Origin: an uncultured Eubacteriales bacterium
Lineage (GTDB): Bacteria > Bacillota > Clostridia > Oscillospirales > Oscillospiraceae
Length of the DNA: 64,000 nt
Reading direction: 5' to 3'
NCBI GenBank assembly: GCA_905198835.1
Contig: CAJKDY010000001.1
Coordinates: forward strand, 231,197 to 295,196
In this document: positions 41,468-49,723 of the stretch, piece after piece
Position numbering within the stretch: position 1 is the first letter of the stretch
How the letters are laid out: the number at the start of each line of letters is the position of its first letter
Program-made: the position numbers and the translations under genes
The notes under the pieces: model-generated
What the model saw: only the letters and a program-made list of their open reading frames with translations
What the model was told of the DNA's origin: nothing
The model's database searches: none

Positions 41468-42328
41468 CTAGGGCTGAGAAGCCGCCGCTCCGATCTGTTC
41501 GCCCATGGTGACCACCGTCTCCAGACCCTTGCGGGTATTTTCCAGGATCTCCGGGTCGATTTGGGCTGCGCCCTCCCTAAGCAGCACTACCACCGTAGAG
41601 CCGCCGAAGAGGAATTTGCCCTTCTCCTGGCCTTTTTTGTGGGGGCCAGGCTGATGGTAGTTCTCGATCTTTCCCACGCATAGGGCTCCCACCTCCAACT
41701 GCACCGCCGTGCCGAAGTGGACGGTGTCCAGTACCGTGTATTCCCGGCAGTTTCGATGGTAGACGTTGTAGCGGTGGAAGGCGATGGGCTGAACAGTGTG
41801 GAGCACGCCGGGGATAAATTCCCAGCGCAGCTCCTCGCAGTCGTCAAAATAGCAGTAGCGGTGGTAGTTATCCACGCTCAGACGAAAAATGAGACACATG
41901 CCCCCCTGAAAAGTCTTAGCCAGCGCGTCGTCTCCCCCCAGCATTTCCCGGAGGTCATAGACGCTTTGCTTGATGGTAAACAAGGCGTCCTTGGTAATGG
42001 GATAGACGGTGAGTTTGGCGTCGCAGGGGGAGATCAGACCGTCTTCGATCTGCAGAGCGCTGGGCTTGAGGGGCCGGGAGAAAAAGTCGTTGTAGCTCTT
42101 CACCGCCGAGAGGTCATAGCGCTCCAGGTCAATGTGGTTTTTTCGGATAAAGCGGGGGATAAACGTCTTGGAAAAAGAGGACGATAAGACCCGCCCCACC
42201 AGCTTGGACAGGTTGGGACGGGTCAGAGCCTTCAGCAAAAGGCGGCCGGGCGGGGTGTTGTAGAGAAACCGCAGAGAAGCGCTGGGACGCAGAGCCGCCA
42301 GGTCCACGGTAGAGCGCTCAGATGCCAT
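41468..42328 (-). CDS. psd: Phosphatidylserine decarboxylase proenzyme
   Basis: Converts phosphatidylserine to phosphatidylethanolamine; membrane-associated pyruvoyl enzyme. The 286-residue protein has DYNDFFSRPLKP-type N-terminal sequence, the conserved HRYCYFDD and FHRYNVYHRN regions, and the self-cleavage motif as FLFGGST (residues about 240-246; family LGST/GGST), where the Ser becomes the pyruvoyl group. Its start lies 11 nt inside the end of pssA, so the two are translationally coupled. Confidence 0.93.
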   Translation of the reverse strand: MASERSTVDLAALRPSASLRFLYNTPPGRLLLKALTRPNLSKLVGRVLSSSFSKTFIPRFIRKNHIDLERYDLSAVKSYNDFFSRPLKPSALQIEDGLISPCDAKLTVYPITKDALFTIKQSVYDLREMLGGDDALAKTFQGGMCLIFRLSVDNYHRYCYFDDCEELRWEFIPGVLHTVQPIAFHRYNVYHRNCREYTVLDTVHFGTAVQLEVGALCVGKIENYHQPGPHKKGQEKGKFLFGGSTVVVLLREGAAQIDPEILENTRKGLETVVTMGEQIGAAASQP

Positions 42329-42983
42329 AGTGGATAAAGAGATAGCCCAGGAAGATGATCTCTGCCGCGCCGATGAGAGCCAGGACCAGAATGGGCTTGA
42401 GACCCATTTTGTGGATGCGAAGAGGCTTGAAGAGGAACAAGAAGCCCTGGACTACCATCACGACCAGGCATATAGGCAGAAGGTTAAAGGTGTCGCGCAA
42501 AAAGAACTGGATCAGCAGCAGCTGGGGCCAGAGAAAGCCCGAGGAAGTGACGGGCAGGCCGGTAAAGGCCTTGGTGCCGGTCTCCAGGGCGTCCCCAGCC
42601 TGAATGTTGAAGCTGGACAGACGGATAATGGCCGTCAGCACAAACAGGGGAGCGATCACGAAAAAGGCGGCGGAAAAGACAGGGGCGGCCTCCGGGGCCA
42701 GGGCCTTGGCCATGGCGTACACCAAAGCGCAGGGCAGCAATCCAAAAGAGATGGTGTCGGCAAAGGAGTCGATCTCGATGCCGTAGCGCTTTTCCCTTTC
42801 GGTGCGGTTTTTCTTGGACCGGGCCACCCGACCGTCAAAGCCGTCCAGAATGGCGCACAGGATCAGGCAGACCCCCGCCGTCCAGGGGTGGCCGCTGCCC
42901 GCCACGCCGAAGAGGGTGCCCGTGACGCCCAAAATGGCGGACAGGTAGGTGAGCCAAACGGTGTAATCATAATTTCCAAGCAT
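42318..42983 (-). CDS. pssA: CDP-diacylglycerol-serine O-phosphatidyltransferase
   Basis: Makes phosphatidylserine from CDP-diacylglycerol and serine. 221 residues with about 6 membrane segments. The CDP-alcohol phosphatidyltransferase motif is seen as DGRVARS...GIEIDSFAD (about 49-76); the AR-to-G spacing is longer than the common x8, as in other PssA proteins. Middle gene of an LPG-synthase-like/pssA/psd unit, with psd taking the product on to phosphatidylethanolamine. Confidence 0.9.
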   Translation of the reverse strand: MLGNYDYTVWLTYLSAILGVTGTLFGVAGSGHPWTAGVCLILCAILDGFDGRVARSKKNRTEREKRYGIEIDSFADTISFGLLPCALVYAMAKALAPEAAPVFSAAFFVIAPLFVLTAIIRLSSFNIQAGDALETGTKAFTGLPVTSSGFLWPQLLLIQFFLRDTFNLLPICLVVMVVQGFLFLFKPLRIHKMGLKPILVLALIGAAEIIFLGYLFIHYGI

Positions 42984-43002
42984 TTGCTTTCGCCTCTATC
43001 TT

Positions 43003-44043
43003 TCAGTCTTTTTCGGGGGTTTGGGGCGTACGCTTTACCATCCGCGCCCAGGTCCACACGCCGCCCACCAGCACGCACAAATAGAACACCAGGAGTCTTG
43101 TGATGAGCATCACCGTCTCCGTGGCCTTGCCCAGCAGCGGGGACAGCAGCAGCACGAACAGCAGCTCGGTCACCCCCGCGGCGCCGGGAATGGGGAAGGC
43201 GGAGGCGCCGATGATGCAAAGGACATTCAGCGAGAAGATCACCGGCAGCAGCCCCGGCTCCACGCCAAGACCGATGGCCAGCAGGCAGATGGGGATACCG
43301 GCCAGGGCTCGCTGGAGGAGATTGAGCCCCAAGGTGGCCCAGACGGCCTTTTTGTCCCGGCCGATCAGCGTGGCGGTCTTGCCATATTCGTCCAGGGCGC
43401 TGTTGAGCGAGGCCAGGGACCTGGCGGGGTTCTTTACCAGATGGAGCTTGGCAAAGATCCTGATAAAGAAGATACCGATGGTGCGGACCAGACTGCCCCG
43501 GACCATACAAAGCACGCACACCACCAGCATGGCGAAGATGGCCACATAGCCGTACACCAGCATCCACGCCGCTCCTGGCGAGATGGACACCTGGGGCGTG
43601 GCCAGGGCGATGATGATGCCGGGGATGCCCAGCAGGAAGAGGGCCCCTTGGTACATGGTGGTGTTGAGTACCAGCAGCAGCGAGGCCTCCGCCAGGGGGA
43701 CGCCGTCCTTTTGCATGAAGTAGGCTGCCGCCGGCTGGCCGCCGGTGGCCAGAGGGGTGATGCCGGAGATGTAGTAATCCGCCGCCGCCCACATGACGCT
43801 GCGCTTCATAGGCGCGCTGTGGCCCAGGCGCATGGAGAGCATCCGCAGGATCCAGCCCTCCACCACCACGCAGGACAGGGCTGCCAGCACGGAGAGCGCC
43901 AGCAGTATAGGATGTATCCGGCCCAGGAACTCCGTGATGCGGTCCACATCCAGCCCGGAGGTGGTCTGGGTGACAACGAAAAGAGTGACCCCTGCCAGCA
44001 AAAGCAGCAGCAAAATGCACAAGACCTGCTTCTTGCGGTCCAT
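43003..44043 (-). CDS. Lysylphosphatidylglycerol synthase-type membrane protein (flippase domain only)
   Basis: 346 residues with about 8 membrane segments, matching the LPG_synthase_TM (UPF0104) family: SMRLGHSAPMKRSVMWAAADYYISGITPLATGGQPAAAYFMQKDGVPLAEA and FPIPGAAGVTELLFVLLL. Only the membrane half of MprF is present; there is no aminoacyl-transferase domain, so lipid or glycolipid flipping is more likely than lysyl transfer. ATG at 44041-44043 with GGGAG 8 nt upstream. First gene of the unit with pssA (19-nt gap) and psd, which links it to phospholipid head-group metabolism. Confidence 0.85.
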   Translation of the reverse strand: MDRKKQVLCILLLLLLAGVTLFVVTQTTSGLDVDRITEFLGRIHPILLALSVLAALSCVVVEGWILRMLSMRLGHSAPMKRSVMWAAADYYISGITPLATGGQPAAAYFMQKDGVPLAEASLLLVLNTTMYQGALFLLGIPGIIIALATPQVSISPGAAWMLVYGYVAIFAMLVVCVLCMVRGSLVRTIGIFFIRIFAKLHLVKNPARSLASLNSALDEYGKTATLIGRDKKAVWATLGLNLLQRALAGIPICLLAIGLGVEPGLLPVIFSLNVLCIIGASAFPIPGAAGVTELLFVLLLSPLLGKATETVMLITRLLVFYLCVLVGGVWTWARMVKRTPQTPEKD

Positions 44044-44090
44044 GAGATCGGCTCCCGCCACGGCCCGGTCCACCCCTTTCCTCTAAGCTC

Positions 44091-44175
44091 GCCTGCCGCA
44101 AAGGCGGCCGGTCGCCCCCAGGTATGCCGCAGGCACAAGTTTTACTAAGCTCACGCTCCGCGTTCGCTAAGTAAA
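44091..44175. repeat. Two inverted repeats in the gap between divergent genes
   Basis: GCCTGCCGC (44091-44099) with GCCGCAGGC (44126-44134), 8 of 9 paired, and TTTACTAAGC (44141-44150) with GCTAAGTAAA (44166-44175), 9 of 10 paired. They lie in the 293-bp gap between the LPG-type gene and the GGDEF-EAL gene. Function unknown; the sequence resembles short intergenic repeats. Confidence 0.45.
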
Positions 44176-44256
44176 GCTATTGTACCACACTTGCCGGCAA
44201 AACGGAACACTTTTTTTCCGCCCCTTCTTTTTTTGTGGCCCGGACGGGGAAAACCC

Positions 44257-44285
44257 TTGCGGCAGATGGCACTTTATGGTAAAAT
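44257..44285 (+). promoter_or_regulatory. Extended -10 promoter for the GGDEF-EAL gene
   Basis: TTGCGG (44257-44262), 17 bp, TAAAAT (44280-44285) preceded by TGG. Start near 44292, 45 nt before the GTG. Confidence 0.7.
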
Positions 44286-44336
44286 ATTGTAGACTTACCA
44301 AAGAGAGACAGTTCGGATAAGAGGGGAGGCGGCGGT

Positions 44337-46556
44337 GTGACGGCGCGACACAAGCACCTGGCGGCGCGGATCCTGGCGGGGCTTTTGGCCCTGGCGCTGG
44401 CGGGGATGGTGGTAGACCGCTGCCTGCGCGCCATCGTGGCCCAGGAGGAACAGCAGGTGGAGCAGACGCTGCAGGACGTAGGCGAGCAAAACGCCGCCAA
44501 GCTCCGGGCAGTGCTGGATAGCCGCAGGATGCTCCTCGCGGCCATGTGCGTGCAGATGTCCGACGAGGAGGACACATCCTTTCTTGTGGACCAATTCAAG
44601 GTGCTGGTGGACATCTACAATGTCAAGCGCATCGGCTTTGCCGACCTCAGCGGCCAGGTCTATACGACCGACGGCGTCTACGCCGGGGTGGCCCACTGGG
44701 ACGTTTTCCGCCGGGCCGCGGCGGGGGAGACCCTATTTACCGACGTTACCACCGACACGCTCTCCGGCGACGGCGAGAGCATCAACCTCTGCGCCGGGCC
44801 CGTCTACCGCGATGGTACGGGAGAGCTGATGGGAGTCATGTTCGCCGCCTACCGTACCGAGACCTTCAGTCGACTGCTGCAGGTGGGCTCCTTCACCGGC
44901 CAGGGCACCAGCTGTATCTTCCAGCGCGACGGACTTTTGGTGGCTGCCGCGGGGGAGGGGGTGTGGCAGCCCGGGGAGAGCCTGTTTGACCTTTTAAATG
45001 ACTTGGATGCCGCCAACGCCGCCGCTGTGGCTCAGCTGCGGCGCCATGTGCTGGGCCATGATCAAAGCGCGCTGATGCTCACCGTGTCCAACGGCCAGGA
45101 TGACGACTATCTCCATGTTATGGAGCTGGACAGCCACCCGGGCTGGTATCTGACCACAATCGTCCCCACCGCGGTGCTGACCCAGCGGACCCAGCCCATG
45201 CTGGACAGTGTGCGGGTCATGATCGCGGTGGTGACAGCGCTGCTGCTTGTGTGCGTGCTGGTCTACCTCTGGACCTATCACGTCCAGCAAAAAGCCCTCC
45301 ACCGTCTGGCCTATGTGGACCCCATTACCGGCGGCGACAACTACGCTGCATTTTGTCAGAAGATGACCGATGGTCGCAAGGTCAGCGGCCCGGGCTATGT
45401 GGTCTCCGCTGATCTGCGGGACTTTGATTCGGTGAACAACACCTGTGGTGTGCAGCGGGGCAACGAGGTCATTCGGGCCATGCACGGGGGGTTGACGGGC
45501 GGCCTGGAAAAAGGGGAGTTGTGCGCCCGCGTCTCCGCCGACCGCTTTCTTCTCTTTCTCCACGCCGAGGGGGACGAGACCCTGGTGGCCCGGCTGAAGC
45601 TCTACCGGGATCAGATCGCCGCCATCGCACCCCAGCAGGGCATCCCGCCCATCATGCCCAAGTTCGGCGCCCGGGCGGTGACTACCACCGGCGACCCCGA
45701 GCGGGCCTATCGGGATGTGAATGTGGCCCTGCGGCGGCTCAGCGTGCGGGTGGACTATTTCTACGCCATCTACAATGATGAGGACAAGGATCGGGCCAGC
45801 CAGACCCACGACATCGAGACCCGGTTTGACCAGGCCATTGCCCAGCATCGCTTTGAGATGTGGTATCAGCCCAAATACGAGCCCCGATCGGGCCGCCCGG
45901 TGGCTGCGGAGGCCTTGGTCCGCTGGCGGCAACGGGACGGGCGGCTCATGCCGCCGGGGAAGTTCATCCCCCTGTTTGAGCGAAACGGTATGATCGCCCA
46001 GCTGGACGAGTATACCTTCCGTGCCGTCTGTGCCCAGCAGCGGTTCTGGCTGGACCGGGGCAAGGCCGTCGTACCCATCTCCGTCAATCTCTCCCGAGTG
46101 AGCCTTCTGTTTCCTGACATCGCCCAGCGCCTGGCCCGGATCGCCCAAAGCTTTGGCCTGGAGACCAGGTACATTGAGCTGGAGATTACCGAGAGCGCCA
46201 TGGAGGGCAAGGCCAACCTGGACCAGGCCATTGGCCAGCTCCGGGAAGTGGGCTTTCACATCCAGATAGATGATTTTGGAAGCGGCTATTCCTCCCTGTC
46301 CACCCTGACCCGCCGGTGCTTTGACAACGTGAAGTTGGACAAGTCCCTGGTGGACTGCATCGGCCAGGACGAGGGCAACGCCCTGATCGAGTCCATCACC
46401 GGCCTGGTCCACCGCCTGGGCATGACTGTCACCGCCGAGGGTGTGGAGCGTGAGGAGCAGATGACGTTTTTGCGGGACCTGGCAGTGGATAATATCCAGG
46501 GGTATTACTACTCCAAGCCGCTGACCCTGGCCGACTTTGAGGAGCTGCTGGGATAA
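44337..46556 (+). CDS. Membrane sensor with degenerate GGDEF and active-looking EAL domain
   Basis: 739 residues. Membrane segment about 9-27, extracytoplasmic Cache-type sensor (about 30-290), second membrane segment about 295-318, GGDEF domain about 330-490, EAL domain about 495-739. The GGDEF signature is replaced by SADRF (about 400-404), so cyclase activity is unlikely. The EAL domain keeps EALVRW (about 524), NLS, E-x-T-E, DDFGSGYSS and KLDKSLVD, hence a c-di-GMP phosphodiesterase is expected. GTG start with GAGGGGAGG upstream. With the HD-GYP protein at 32488, this gives two c-di-GMP-degrading enzymes and no intact cyclase in the window. Confidence 0.92.
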   Translation: MTARHKHLAARILAGLLALALAGMVVDRCLRAIVAQEEQQVEQTLQDVGEQNAAKLRAVLDSRRMLLAAMCVQMSDEEDTSFLVDQFKVLVDIYNVKRIGFADLSGQVYTTDGVYAGVAHWDVFRRAAAGETLFTDVTTDTLSGDGESINLCAGPVYRDGTGELMGVMFAAYRTETFSRLLQVGSFTGQGTSCIFQRDGLLVAAAGEGVWQPGESLFDLLNDLDAANAAAVAQLRRHVLGHDQSALMLTVSNGQDDDYLHVMELDSHPGWYLTTIVPTAVLTQRTQPMLDSVRVMIAVVTALLLVCVLVYLWTYHVQQKALHRLAYVDPITGGDNYAAFCQKMTDGRKVSGPGYVVSADLRDFDSVNNTCGVQRGNEVIRAMHGGLTGGLEKGELCARVSADRFLLFLHAEGDETLVARLKLYRDQIAAIAPQQGIPPIMPKFGARAVTTTGDPERAYRDVNVALRRLSVRVDYFYAIYNDEDKDRASQTHDIETRFDQAIAQHRFEMWYQPKYEPRSGRPVAAEALVRWRQRDGRLMPPGKFIPLFERNGMIAQLDEYTFRAVCAQQRFWLDRGKAVVPISVNLSRVSLLFPDIAQRLARIAQSFGLETRYIELEITESAMEGKANLDQAIGQLREVGFHIQIDDFGSGYSSLSTLTRRCFDNVKLDKSLVDCIGQDEGNALIESITGLVHRLGMTVTAEGVEREEQMTFLRDLAVDNIQGYYYSKPLTLADFEELLG

Positions 46557-46644
46557 AGGGCGGTTCAAACCCCGGTGAGGACAAAACGAAAAAGGGGCAA
46601 GCGTGATCCGCGACTTTGTTTTTTGCGTTTCCAAACATTGCACA

Positions 46645-46673
46645 TCATAACTTTTCTCTTCCGGTCCAAACTA
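46645..46673 (+). promoter_or_regulatory. Sigma-G-like promoter of SASP copy 1
   Basis: TCATA (46645-46649), 17 bp, CAAACTA (46667-46673), close to the forespore sigma-G pattern (GCATA / CATNNTA). The same two boxes at the same spacing precede copy 2, although the spacers differ. Confidence 0.6.
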
Positions 46674-46893
46674 GGCGTGGGTCAAGAAAATGACCTACGA
46701 ACCCACAAAGAAGAGAAAAGGAGAAACGACTATGTCTACCAAGAACTCCAAGATCAACGTCCCCCAGGCTCGCGAGGCCATGGACAAGTTCAAGATGGAG
46801 GCCGCCAATGAGGTCGGCGTCAATCTGAAGCAGGGCTACAACGGCGACATCACCGCCCGTCAGGCCGGCAGCGTCGGCGGCCAGATGGTCAAG
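46667..46893. repeat. Direct repeat, left copy (SASP -10 element to codon 54)
   Basis: 227 bp identical to 54687-54913 except C at 46872 against T at 54892. It begins exactly at the -10 box and ends at AAG of SASP codon 54. Between the two copies lies the type I R-M island. A 6-bp hairpin GTGGGT/ACCCAC (46677-46682, 46701-46706) sits in the shared leader. Confidence 0.95.
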
Positions 46894-46899
46894 TCATGA
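46732..46899 (+). CDS. Small acid-soluble spore protein, alpha/beta type, truncated C-terminus
   Basis: Spore DNA-coating protein. 55 residues starting MSTKNSKINVPQAREAM, with the Gpr cleavage context ANE-VGV (25-30) and the DNA-binding ITARQAGSVGGQMVK. It is identical to copy 2 through residue 54, then ends in Ser-stop, losing the last 11 residues (KMIEAYENGLK). The loss coincides with the start of the R-M island, so this looks like an originally full gene cut at the junction. It may still bind DNA, as the core helix-turn-helix is kept. AAAAGGAG precedes the ATG. Confidence 0.9.
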   Translation: MSTKNSKINVPQAREAMDKFKMEAANEVGVNLKQGYNGDITARQAGSVGGQMVKS

Positions 46900-46987
46900 C
46901 GTCCGTACGAACTATGAGCTACATACGCCAAAGCCAGACGGGCATTGCCAGCAGATTACATATGTTGCCACCATCAGAATATAACAC

Positions 46988-47022
46988 AAGACGGTCAGAG
47001 GGATCCCCCTGGTCGTCTTTTT
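46988..47022 (+). terminator. Imperfect terminator hairpin after SASP copy 1
   Basis: AAGACGGTCAGAGGG pairs with CCCCTGGTCGTCTT with two G-U pairs and one mismatch, ending in TTTTT. It lies within the first 130 bp of the island side of the junction. Confidence 0.65.
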
Positions 47023-47061
47023 GCTGCAGAAAACCACTTACTAATATTTTTTAGTTAATCT

Positions 47062-47093
47062 AATTTTATAATTTTTTTAAAAATTATAAAATT
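47062..47093. promoter_or_regulatory. AT-only 15-bp inverted repeat upstream of the Fic-hsd promoter
   Basis: AATTTTATAATTTTT (47062-47076) and its exact complement (47079-47093), with two bases between, ending 3 bp before the -35 box. It could be a regulator-binding site, an UP-like element, or both. Confidence 0.55.
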
Positions 47094-47096
47094 GGA

Positions 47097-47125
47097 TTGA
47101 CTTGTGCATAATTGATGCGTATAAT
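47097..47125 (+). promoter_or_regulatory. Sigma-A promoter of the Fic-hsdMS operon
   Basis: TTGACT (47097-47102), 17 bp, TATAAT (47120-47125); start near 47132, 38 nt before the Fic ATG. Confidence 0.85.
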
Positions 47126-47169
47126 ATAGACAGAGTCCCCATAACACCCCCAGCCATTGAGGTGAATTC

Positions 47170-48225
47170 ATGCGTAATTACGATTATCGTAGCAAGTGGC
47201 AACAGCTTCTTGCCCCGGACATTGTGGCACTGCTGACCCAGATTCATGAGTTTAAGGGCGAGCAGAATCTTTTTGTTGAGACCCACAGTGACACGCTCAC
47301 CCGGCTTGTAGATATCGCAAAGATCCAGAGCACCGAAGCCTCCAATAAGATTGAGGGTATTTATACCTCTGATGAGCGTCTGAAAAAAATCGTTCTAGAC
47401 AAAACCACGCCCCGCTCCAGGAGTGAGCAAGAAATTGCAGGTTATCGCGATGTGCTAACCACGATCCATGAAAGCTACAAGTATATTCCGCTGCGGCCGA
47501 CCATGATCTTGCAACTCCACCGCGACCTATACAAGTTCAGCGGCAGCGCCATTGGCGGCAATTATAAAAACTCTGATAACATCATCGCGGAAACTGATGC
47601 GGGCGGCAACCGCTTCGTTCGCTTTCAGCCTGTCCCCGCATGGGAGACTCCGGAAGCTGTGGAACGCGCCTGTAATGCCTATCGTGAGGCCCTACAGTCT
47701 GACATTGACCCGTTGCTCGCGATTCCCATGTTCATCCTGGATCTTCTCTGCATTCACCCCTTCAATGACGGCAATGGTCGCATGAGCCGGTTGCTGACTT
47801 TGTTACTTCTTTACCGCAGCGGCTATATTGTCGGAAAATATATCAGCATCGAAAAAGTTATTGAGCAAAGCAAAGAAACTTATTACGAGACATTGCAGCA
47901 AAGCTCTGTGGGGTGGCACGATGGCATAAATGACTACACACCATTTGTGCGTTACCTGCTGGGTGTGATCGTTGCCGCCTATCGGGATTTTTTTTCCCGC
48001 GTACAGCTCTTGACCGCCAGTGGTATGTCAAAGCCCGAGCGTATTCGTGAACTCATCAAAGACACCCTCGGCAAGATCACCAAGGCAGAGATCATGAAGA
48101 AGTGCCCCGATGTCAGCCAAGCAACGGTCCAGCGGACTCTGATCGAATTGCAAAAAAAAGACGAGATCATCAAGCTTAGCGGTGGGCGCTACACTGCCTA
48201 TATTTGGAACAGGGAGAGAGAATGA
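47170..48225 (+). CDS. Fic-domain protein (putative AMP transferase) with winged-helix C-terminus
   Basis: 351 residues. The Fic motif HPFNDGNGR is complete (196-204), so AMP transfer to a protein hydroxyl is expected. The N-terminal helix carries an inhibitory motif (STEASNKIEG, 54-63), where Glu62 would block ATP; this is the self-inhibited class. The C-terminal 70 residues form a winged helix (ITKAEIMKKCPDVSQATVQRTLIELQKKDEI), suggesting DNA binding or self-regulation. GC content is visibly lower than in flanking housekeeping genes. Its TGA and the hsdM ATG are one base apart, so it is the leading gene of the R-M operon. The ribosome site is GAGGTG. Confidence 0.92.
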   Translation: MRNYDYRSKWQQLLAPDIVALLTQIHEFKGEQNLFVETHSDTLTRLVDIAKIQSTEASNKIEGIYTSDERLKKIVLDKTTPRSRSEQEIAGYRDVLTTIHESYKYIPLRPTMILQLHRDLYKFSGSAIGGNYKNSDNIIAETDAGGNRFVRFQPVPAWETPEAVERACNAYREALQSDIDPLLAIPMFILDLLCIHPFNDGNGRMSRLLTLLLLYRSGYIVGKYISIEKVIEQSKETYYETLQQSSVGWHDGINDYTPFVRYLLGVIVAAYRDFFSRVQLLTASGMSKPERIRELIKDTLGKITKAEIMKKCPDVSQATVQRTLIELQKKDEIIKLSGGRYTAYIWNRERE

Positions 48226-48226
48226 C

Positions 48227-49723
48227 ATGGTCACTGGCGAGTTGAAAAACAAGATAGACCGACTGTGGGACGCTTTCGCGGCCGGAGGGATCACCAACCC
48301 CCTGGAGGTCATTGAGCAGATGACCTATCTGATGTTCATCCACGACCTGGACGAGTCGGACAACCTCCGCGCCAAGGAGAGCGCCATGCTGGGGCTTCCC
48401 TACAAAAGCATTTTTGCCGAAGAGGTGCAGATCGGGGACCGCACCGTCCCCGGTCAGCAGCTCAAATGGTCGGTGTTTCACGATTTTCCCGCCGGGCAGA
48501 TGTATTCCGTGATGCAGGAGAATGTCTTCCCCTTTATCAAAAATCTCCACGGCGATAAGTCCAGCGGCTATGCCAAGTATATGGACGACGCCATTTTTAA
48601 GCTGCCCACTCCCTTGCTGCTGGAGAAGGTGGTCACCGCCCTGGACGAGATCTATGACCAGATGGCCCAGATAAAGGACAGCGACGTCCGAGGCGATGTG
48701 TACGAGTATCTCCTCTCCAAGCTCTCCACCGCCGGGCGCAACGGCCAGTTCCGCACCCCCCGGCACATCATCAAAATGATGGTAGCGCTGATGGCCCCCA
48801 GCCCCGACGAGGTGATCTGTGACCCGGCCTGCGGCACCTCCGGCTTCCTGGTGGCGGCGGGGGAGTATCTGAAGGAGCACCACAAGGCGGAGGTCCTGTT
48901 TGACCGCCAGAAAAAGGCCCATTACATGAATGAGATGTTCCACGGCTACGACATGGACCGCACCATGCTCCGCATCGGAGCCATGAACATGATGGCTCAC
49001 GGCATTGAAAATCCCTTTATCGAATACCGGGACAGCCTCAGCGACCAGAACACCGACCGGGACCGGTATACTCTGATCCTGGCCAATCCCCCCTTTAAGG
49101 GCAGTTTGGACGCCGATATCGTCTCCGCCGACCTTCTGAAGCTGTGCAAGACGAAAAAGACCGAGCTGCTGTTTCTGGCGCTGTTTTTGAAGATGCTCAA
49201 GGTGGGTGGCCGGTGCGCCTGTATCGTCCCCGACGGGGTGCTCTTTGGCTCCTCCGCCGCGCACAAGGCCATCCGCGAGGAACTGATCGAGCGTCACCGC
49301 CTTCAGGCGGTCATCTCCATGCCCTCCGGGGTCTTCAAACCCTACGCCGGGGTGTCCACCGCCGTGCTGATCTTTACCAAGACCAATCACGGCGGCACGG
49401 ACAAGGTGTGGTTCTACGATATGCGCGCCGACGGCTTCTCCCTGGATGACAAGCGAATCCCCGTGGCGGAAAACGATATTCCCGACGTCATCGCCCGGTT
49501 CCATGCCCTGGCCGCCGAGGAGGACCGGGCGCGCACCGAGCAGTCCTTCCTGGTACCTACGGAGGAAATCGTGGACAACGGCTATGACCTCTCCATCAAC
49601 AAGTATAAAAAGACCGAGTACAAGCCTGTGGAATACCCCCCCACCAGCGAACTCTTTGCCCAGCTTCGGGATCTGGAGGAGGAGATTCAGAAGGGCCTGG
49701 AGGAATTGGAGGGGATGGTGTGA
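48227..49723 (+). CDS. hsdM: Type I restriction-modification methyltransferase subunit HsdM
   Basis: N6-adenine DNA methyltransferase subunit, 498 residues. N-terminal HsdM_N helical domain about 1-140, then the methylase with SAM-binding DPACGTSGFLVAA (about 199) and the catalytic NPPF (about 286, ANPPFKGS). Codon use and GC are high, unlike the Fic and HsdS genes around it. ATG at 48227 is coupled to Fic; its TGA overlaps the HsdS ATG (TGATG). Together with HsdS it forms the M2S modification complex. Confidence 0.96.
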   Translation: MVTGELKNKIDRLWDAFAAGGITNPLEVIEQMTYLMFIHDLDESDNLRAKESAMLGLPYKSIFAEEVQIGDRTVPGQQLKWSVFHDFPAGQMYSVMQENVFPFIKNLHGDKSSGYAKYMDDAIFKLPTPLLLEKVVTALDEIYDQMAQIKDSDVRGDVYEYLLSKLSTAGRNGQFRTPRHIIKMMVALMAPSPDEVICDPACGTSGFLVAAGEYLKEHHKAEVLFDRQKKAHYMNEMFHGYDMDRTMLRIGAMNMMAHGIENPFIEYRDSLSDQNTDRDRYTLILANPPFKGSLDADIVSADLLKLCKTKKTELLFLALFLKMLKVGGRCACIVPDGVLFGSSAAHKAIREELIERHRLQAVISMPSGVFKPYAGVSTAVLIFTKTNHGGTDKVWFYDMRADGFSLDDKRIPVAENDIPDVIARFHALAAEEDRARTEQSFLVPTEEIVDNGYDLSINKYKKTEYKPVEYPPTSELFAQLRDLEEEIQKGLEELEGMV

